From: an uncultured Candidatus Saccharibacteria bacterium
GTDB taxonomy: Bacteria; Patescibacteriota; Saccharimonadia; Saccharimonadales; Saccharimonadaceae
DNA length: 8,846 nt
Direction: 5' to 3'
NCBI GenBank assembly: GCA_947253405.1
Contig: CAMXZF010000024.1
Coordinates: forward strand, 1-8,846
Part shown: one piece after another, positions 5,550 through 8,846 of the stretch
Layout of the letters: each line of letters opens with the position of its first letter
How positions within the stretch are numbered: position 1 is the first letter of the stretch
The notes under the pieces: model-generated
Seen by the model: the letters and a program-made list of their open reading frames with translations, nothing else
The model's database searches: none
Told to the model about the DNA's origin: nothing
Program-made: the position numbers and the translations under genes

Positions 5550-6368
5550 ATGGCTATAAAAATTCCTGCAAATAATCCTAACGCTATGATTGATAATTTC
5601 AAAAAGAGCGTTAATGATACTGAAAACATTAAAAATATCAAAAATCCCAATTCAACACAGAATGCTCTAAAGTTTAGTCAGCTAAGAGATAATATGGTGA
5701 TTATGAATGACGGGTCATTTAGGGCAATTATAGCTTCACAGTCAATTAACTTTGATCTTATGAGTGCTAGAGAGCGTGAGGCGGTAGAATACTCTTATCA
5801 AAGCTTCTTAAATTCATTAACTTTTCCAATCCAGATATATATACGCTCTGAGAAGGTTGATATTGACCCATATATTGATAAGTTGAAAAAGTTACGTAAT
5901 AGCCAAAGCAATATGCTGCTTGGAGTTTTGATGGATGACTACATGCAATTCATTGAAGCTATTGCCGAAGAAGCTAGTATTATGGATAAAAGCTTTTTTG
6001 TAGTTATTCCTTATAGAATTGGTGAAGAGAAAGATAAACTTGGTAGCACTAGTAGCAGTAAAGGCTTATTAGCCTCTATGTTTACATCTAATAAAACTTA
6101 TATGAAAATTAAAGTTACAAGTGATCAATACCAGAAAGTAAAAGAAGAGCTAGATAACAGGGTTGAAACAGTAATTGGCTCCCTTAATCAAACTGGCATT
6201 AGATCAGTTAGATTAAAAACAAACGAACTAGGTGAATTGTTTTATAATATTTATAATCCAGACACAGCTATTAGCCAATCATTTGGTAACTTTAAAAATT
6301 ATACTTCAACTGTGGTAACCAAAGGTAAAGGCGAAGCTAAGTTTACGCCTACGAAGGGTGTCTTATAA
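5550..6368 (+). CDS. TraC-like protein, VirB4-associated T4SS component
   Basis: This 272-residue protein resembles the TraC-like domain that precedes or accompanies VirB4 ATPases in CPR and Gram-positive conjugation systems; assignment rests on sequence pattern and position rather than a search. Visible blocks are DGSFRAIIASQSINFDLMS (54-72), an AREREAVEYSYQSFLNSL helix (73-90) leading to PIQIYIRS (93-100), SFFVVIPY (148-155), and RLKTNELGELFYNIYNP (221-237). It has no Walker motifs, signal peptide or membrane segment, so it is probably a cytoplasmic partner of VirB4, in the manner of the N-terminal domain of full-length VirB4/TraC. A Ser-rich linker lies at 166-180. The N-terminal 40 residues are Asn/Lys-rich and probably flexible. 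It follows the PrgI gene by 21 bases, has AAGGGTGGT (5535-5543) as ribosome site, and ends two bases before virB4. Confidence 0.75.
   Translation: MAIKIPANNPNAMIDNFKKSVNDTENIKNIKNPNSTQNALKFSQLRDNMVIMNDGSFRAIIASQSINFDLMSAREREAVEYSYQSFLNSLTFPIQIYIRSEKVDIDPYIDKLKKLRNSQSNMLLGVLMDDYMQFIEAIAEEASIMDKSFFVVIPYRIGEEKDKLGSTSSSKGLLASMFTSNKTYMKIKVTSDQYQKVKEELDNRVETVIGSLNQTGIRSVRLKTNELGELFYNIYNPDTAISQSFGNFKNYTSTVVTKGKGEAKFTPTKGVL
6354..6360 (+). promoter_or_regulatory. ribosome binding site of virB4 inside the upstream gene
   Basis: AAGGGTG lies within the last codons of the TraC-like gene, 10 bases before ATG 6371. The same AAGGGTG string occurs before the TraC-like gene itself (5535-5541), so the two partner genes share a translation-start signal while the leading prgI-like gene has none. 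Confidence 0.55.
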
Positions 6369-6370
6369 AT

Positions 6371-8194
6371 ATGAAGAAAAAACCAGAAAATCAGGAATCA
6401 ATTAGGGAAAAACAGCGTCAACGCGAAGCTGACGAAGTTAATGATATTTTTCGTAAAGGTATTGTTACCTTACGCGACTTAATTGCTCCTGCTAGTTTAG
6501 AGTTTAAGTCAAACTATTTCTTATTAGGGATGCGCTATTGTCGAACCATTTATGCATATGGTTATCCACGCTCAATATATACTGGTTGGTTGTCATCTAT
6601 CATTAACTTAGATGAAGTTATCGATATTAGTATGTTTATCTACCCAGTTGACAGTCAGGTAGTTATGAATAACTTACAGAAAAAGGTAACTCAATTAGAA
6701 GCATCAATGGAGATTAATGCTGAGCACGGCAAAGTGCGTGACCCAGCTTTAGAGGCTGCCTATCAGGATGCTGAGGAGCTACGAGATCGTATACAGGTTG
6801 GCGCAGAGAAATTTTTCCGTTTTGGTTTATATTTCACTATTTATGCACAAAGCGAAGACAGTCTAAACTTTTTAACACACAAAGTTGAAACCATTTTAGG
6901 TCAACAAATGATTCTATCTAAACCTGCTAGCGCACAGCAAGAACAAGGTTTAAATTCTAATATACCGCAATTTAGTGATGATCTAAGGATTAGGCGCAAT
7001 ATGGATACTGGCGCATTATCCACCACCTTTCCCTTTACGTCGGCTGACTTAACTCAGGATAATGGTATCTTATATGGAATTAATTTACATAATAATGGAT
7101 TAATTATTTTTGATCGTTATAGCTTAGAAAATGCCAATATGGTGGTTTTTGCTAAATCTGGTGCTGGTAAATCGTTTACTGTAAAATTAGAGGCTCTTCG
7201 CTCAATGATGATGGGAGCCGATATTATTATTATTGATCCGGAAAATGAATACCAAAAGTTGTGCGATGCAGTTGGTGGATCCTATATTAAACTATCACTT
7301 AATAGCGATACTAGGGTTAACCCATTTGACTTACCGCGTGTCGTAGATAGCGAAGATGATGAAGAGGGTGCTGATGTTTTGCGATCCAATTTAATTACTT
7401 TGCACGGTTTATTGCGTCAGATGTTAGGCGCCAGCCAAGTAGCAGCGGATGGTTCGATAGTAAATGTATTTACGCCAGCCGAAGAAGCTGATCTAGACCA
7501 AGCTCTAATAGATACTTATTCTCGCGTGGGTATTACCTCTGACCCCCTAACACATAATTCAACTCCACCAGTTATGGCTGATCTATATGACACCTTGGCA
7601 CACATGGGTGGTACAGGCCCAGACTTAGCACAAAGATTGAAACAGTATACTACTGGTACATTTGCAGGCATATTTTCTCAACAAAGTAATGTTGAAATCG
7701 ATAACCATATGGTAGTATTTAATATACGTGATTTAGAGGATGAATTAAGGCCGGTGGCTATGTATATTGTTTTAAATCATATCTGGAATAAAGTTAGAAC
7801 CGATAAGCGTAAGCGTATGTTGATTGTTGACGAGGCTTGGCAGCTAATGAAATATCCGGACAGCGCTAACTTTATGTTTTCTTTAGCTAAAAGAGCGCGT
7901 AAATATTACTTAGGCTTAACAACCATTACGCAAGACGTTGAAGACTTTATATCTTCTTCTATGGGTCGAGCCATAGTAGCTAACTCATCCATACAGTTAC
8001 TACTAAAGCAATCACCTAGTGCGGTCGATGTACTCGGTCAAGTTTTTAAATTGACTGAGCAAGAACTTAAGAGCCTATCAACATTCCAGGTTGGTCACGG
8101 GCTTTTCTTTGCCGGACAAAATCACGTCTTAATTCAGATTATAGCCTCACCAACAGAGACTGGTCTAATCACTACAAACCCCAATGACACTTAA
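6371..8194 (+). CDS. virB4: VirB4/TraC-type conjugation ATPase
   Basis: VirB4 ATPases are the essential motor of type IV secretion, energising assembly and substrate passage at the inner membrane. The 607-residue product has an N-terminal domain (about 30-180) with a possible coiled segment (about 98-145), then a RecA-like motor: Walker A AKSGAGKS (261-268), the IIIIDPENEY strand (285-294), LSLNSDTRVNPFDLPR (308-323), the conserved RLKQYTTGTFAGIF (422-435), Walker B RMLIVDEAWQLM (482-493) with D487-E488, and a TTITQDVEDF stretch (517-526) with the expected glutamine. All catalytic residues appear intact. Bacterial VirB4 is commonly near 800 residues; this shorter form fits with part of the N-terminal region being supplied by the separate TraC-like protein just upstream. 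The start two bases after the previous stop is supported by AAGGGTG at 6354-6360. The 3' end overlaps the lipid-kinase start by 11 bases. Confidence 0.95.
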   Translation: MKKKPENQESIREKQRQREADEVNDIFRKGIVTLRDLIAPASLEFKSNYFLLGMRYCRTIYAYGYPRSIYTGWLSSIINLDEVIDISMFIYPVDSQVVMNNLQKKVTQLEASMEINAEHGKVRDPALEAAYQDAEELRDRIQVGAEKFFRFGLYFTIYAQSEDSLNFLTHKVETILGQQMILSKPASAQQEQGLNSNIPQFSDDLRIRRNMDTGALSTTFPFTSADLTQDNGILYGINLHNNGLIIFDRYSLENANMVVFAKSGAGKSFTVKLEALRSMMMGADIIIIDPENEYQKLCDAVGGSYIKLSLNSDTRVNPFDLPRVVDSEDDEEGADVLRSNLITLHGLLRQMLGASQVAADGSIVNVFTPAEEADLDQALIDTYSRVGITSDPLTHNSTPPVMADLYDTLAHMGGTGPDLAQRLKQYTTGTFAGIFSQQSNVEIDNHMVVFNIRDLEDELRPVAMYIVLNHIWNKVRTDKRKRMLIVDEAWQLMKYPDSANFMFSLAKRARKYYLGLTTITQDVEDFISSSMGRAIVANSSIQLLLKQSPSAVDVLGQVFKLTEQELKSLSTFQVGHGLFFAGQNHVLIQIIASPTETGLITTNPNDT

Positions 8195-8846
8195 AAACAG
8201 CAAAAGAATCGTAGTGGTTTACTCCCCTGGTTCAACTAGAGCTAGTGGTTATGCAAAAGTTAGAACAAAAGTTATTGATATTGCTAATTCTGACGGCTTA
8301 GGTTTTAAAGAGATTCGATTAAATGATGTGCTTTATTTAACTGCGTGTAATTTAATAAAAAAAGAGTTAAAATCTGGCGATATTGTTTTGGCTGCTGGTG
8401 GCGACGGAACCGCCCAAGTTGCATTTGATGCAGCTTATAGTTCTAATAAAGCAGTAGTTTATAGTACTATTCCACTTGGCAATGGTAATGACGTTAGTCG
8501 CTCAATTAACAGAGGGCGCCGCCATTTGGTTGATATTTTAAATCAACCAGCAAAAGATTTTTATCCGCTTAATATATATGTAAACAACCAACGTTATTTT
8601 AGTTTAATATCATATTTAACTTTTGGTGCAACAACTGTTTTGGTTGACTATATAAATCGAGAAACTGCTCGACAAAAAAGACGAGTTTTAAGAACCTTAT
8701 CCCCCGCTGTATCATTACCTATTAATAAGATTAATAAAATATCGTACGAAATTAGTAATTTAGAATTTCCCGATTTTTATCGTTCAAAAAACATAATGAC
8801 TGAGGACTCAGTGGGATTTTTTATTGTCTCAGCAGCGCATAATTTA
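8184..8846 (+). CDS. diacylglycerol/lipid kinase family protein (3' end cut by window)
   Basis: The open frame runs 221 codons from ATG 8184 to the window edge without a stop. It matches the DAGK catalytic-domain family (DgkB/YegS type), ATP-dependent kinases that phosphorylate diacylglycerol or related lipids at the membrane face. Visible motifs are the opening RIVVVYSPGS (8-17), the nucleotide-binding AAGGDGT (70-76) after an SGDIVLA strand, and PLGNGNDVSRS (97-107), matching the family PLGTGNDFAR block. The stretch YFSLISYLTFGATT (138-151) stands where family members usually have a GFDA-like motif, so that element is altered. The start codon lies within the virB4 end (11-base overlap) and has no clear ribosome site, so translational coupling is likely. 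About 70-100 C-terminal residues would be expected beyond the window. The substrate is unknown. Confidence 0.85.
   Translation, partial: MTLKNSKRIVVVYSPGSTRASGYAKVRTKVIDIANSDGLGFKEIRLNDVLYLTACNLIKKELKSGDIVLAAGGDGTAQVAFDAAYSSNKAVVYSTIPLGNGNDVSRSINRGRRHLVDILNQPAKDFYPLNIYVNNQRYFSLISYLTFGATTVLVDYINRETARQKRRVLRTLSPAVSLPINKINKISYEISNLEFPDFYRSKNIMTEDSVGFFIVSAAHNL

Noticed and set aside
1..8846. CRISPR array, tRNA or rRNA genes, insertion sequences or attachment sites
   Set aside because: No regularly spaced repeats, cloverleaf-like segments, transposase motifs or terminal repeats were seen in reading the window; the space between genes is too small to hold most of these.

Overview
The window is compact, AT-rich bacterial chromosomal DNA (about one third G+C by eye) read with the standard stop codons; TGA ends two of the genes, so this is not the recoded-TGA code of Gracilibacteria/SR1. 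Replication genes (dnaN, recF) sit beside a PrgI / TraC-like / VirB4 type IV secretion module. Gaps are very small, several genes overlap, and one and possibly two genes appear to have leaderless promoters. This combination points to a small-genome Patescibacteria/CPR lineage, most likely Saccharibacteria (TM7)-like. That placement is inference from gene content; no rRNA or other phylogenetic marker settles it.

Layout. Positions 1-242 hold the open 3' end of an unrecognised reading frame, overlaid by a run of CACA-ended motifs resembling degenerate DnaA boxes (possible oriC). dnaN (243-1331) and recF (1337-2332) follow on the + strand. A minus-strand pair encodes a MacB/LolCDE-type ABC exporter: ATPase (3500-4348) then permease (2316-3503), coupled by an ATGA overlap. 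The permease 3' end overlaps the recF 3' end by 17 bp, tail to tail. Positions 4349-4475 form a divergent promoter region rich in inverted repeats. The + strand then carries a prgI-like gene (4476-5528), a TraC-like gene (5550-6368), virB4 (6371-8194), and the start of a diacylglycerol-kinase-family lipid kinase (8184 to the window end), which overlaps virB4.

How the genes fit together. DnaN and RecF serve replication and gap repair. The ABC pair probably extracts or exports a lipid, peptide or small molecule at the membrane. PrgI (VirB3-like membrane protein), the TraC-like protein and the VirB4 ATPase would form the inner-membrane energising core of a type IV secretion/conjugation-like machine. 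No relaxase, VirB6, VirD4 or other channel component is in view, so the rest would have to lie beyond 8846 or elsewhere.

The least ordinary parts are the 127-bp divergent control region (possible leaderless prgI start inside a 22-bp dyad, and two inverted repeats sharing nearly the same centre), the CACA-motif cluster before dnaN, and the very basic tail on the ABC ATPase. The gene families are all known; I see no gene cluster here that looks like a wholly new system.
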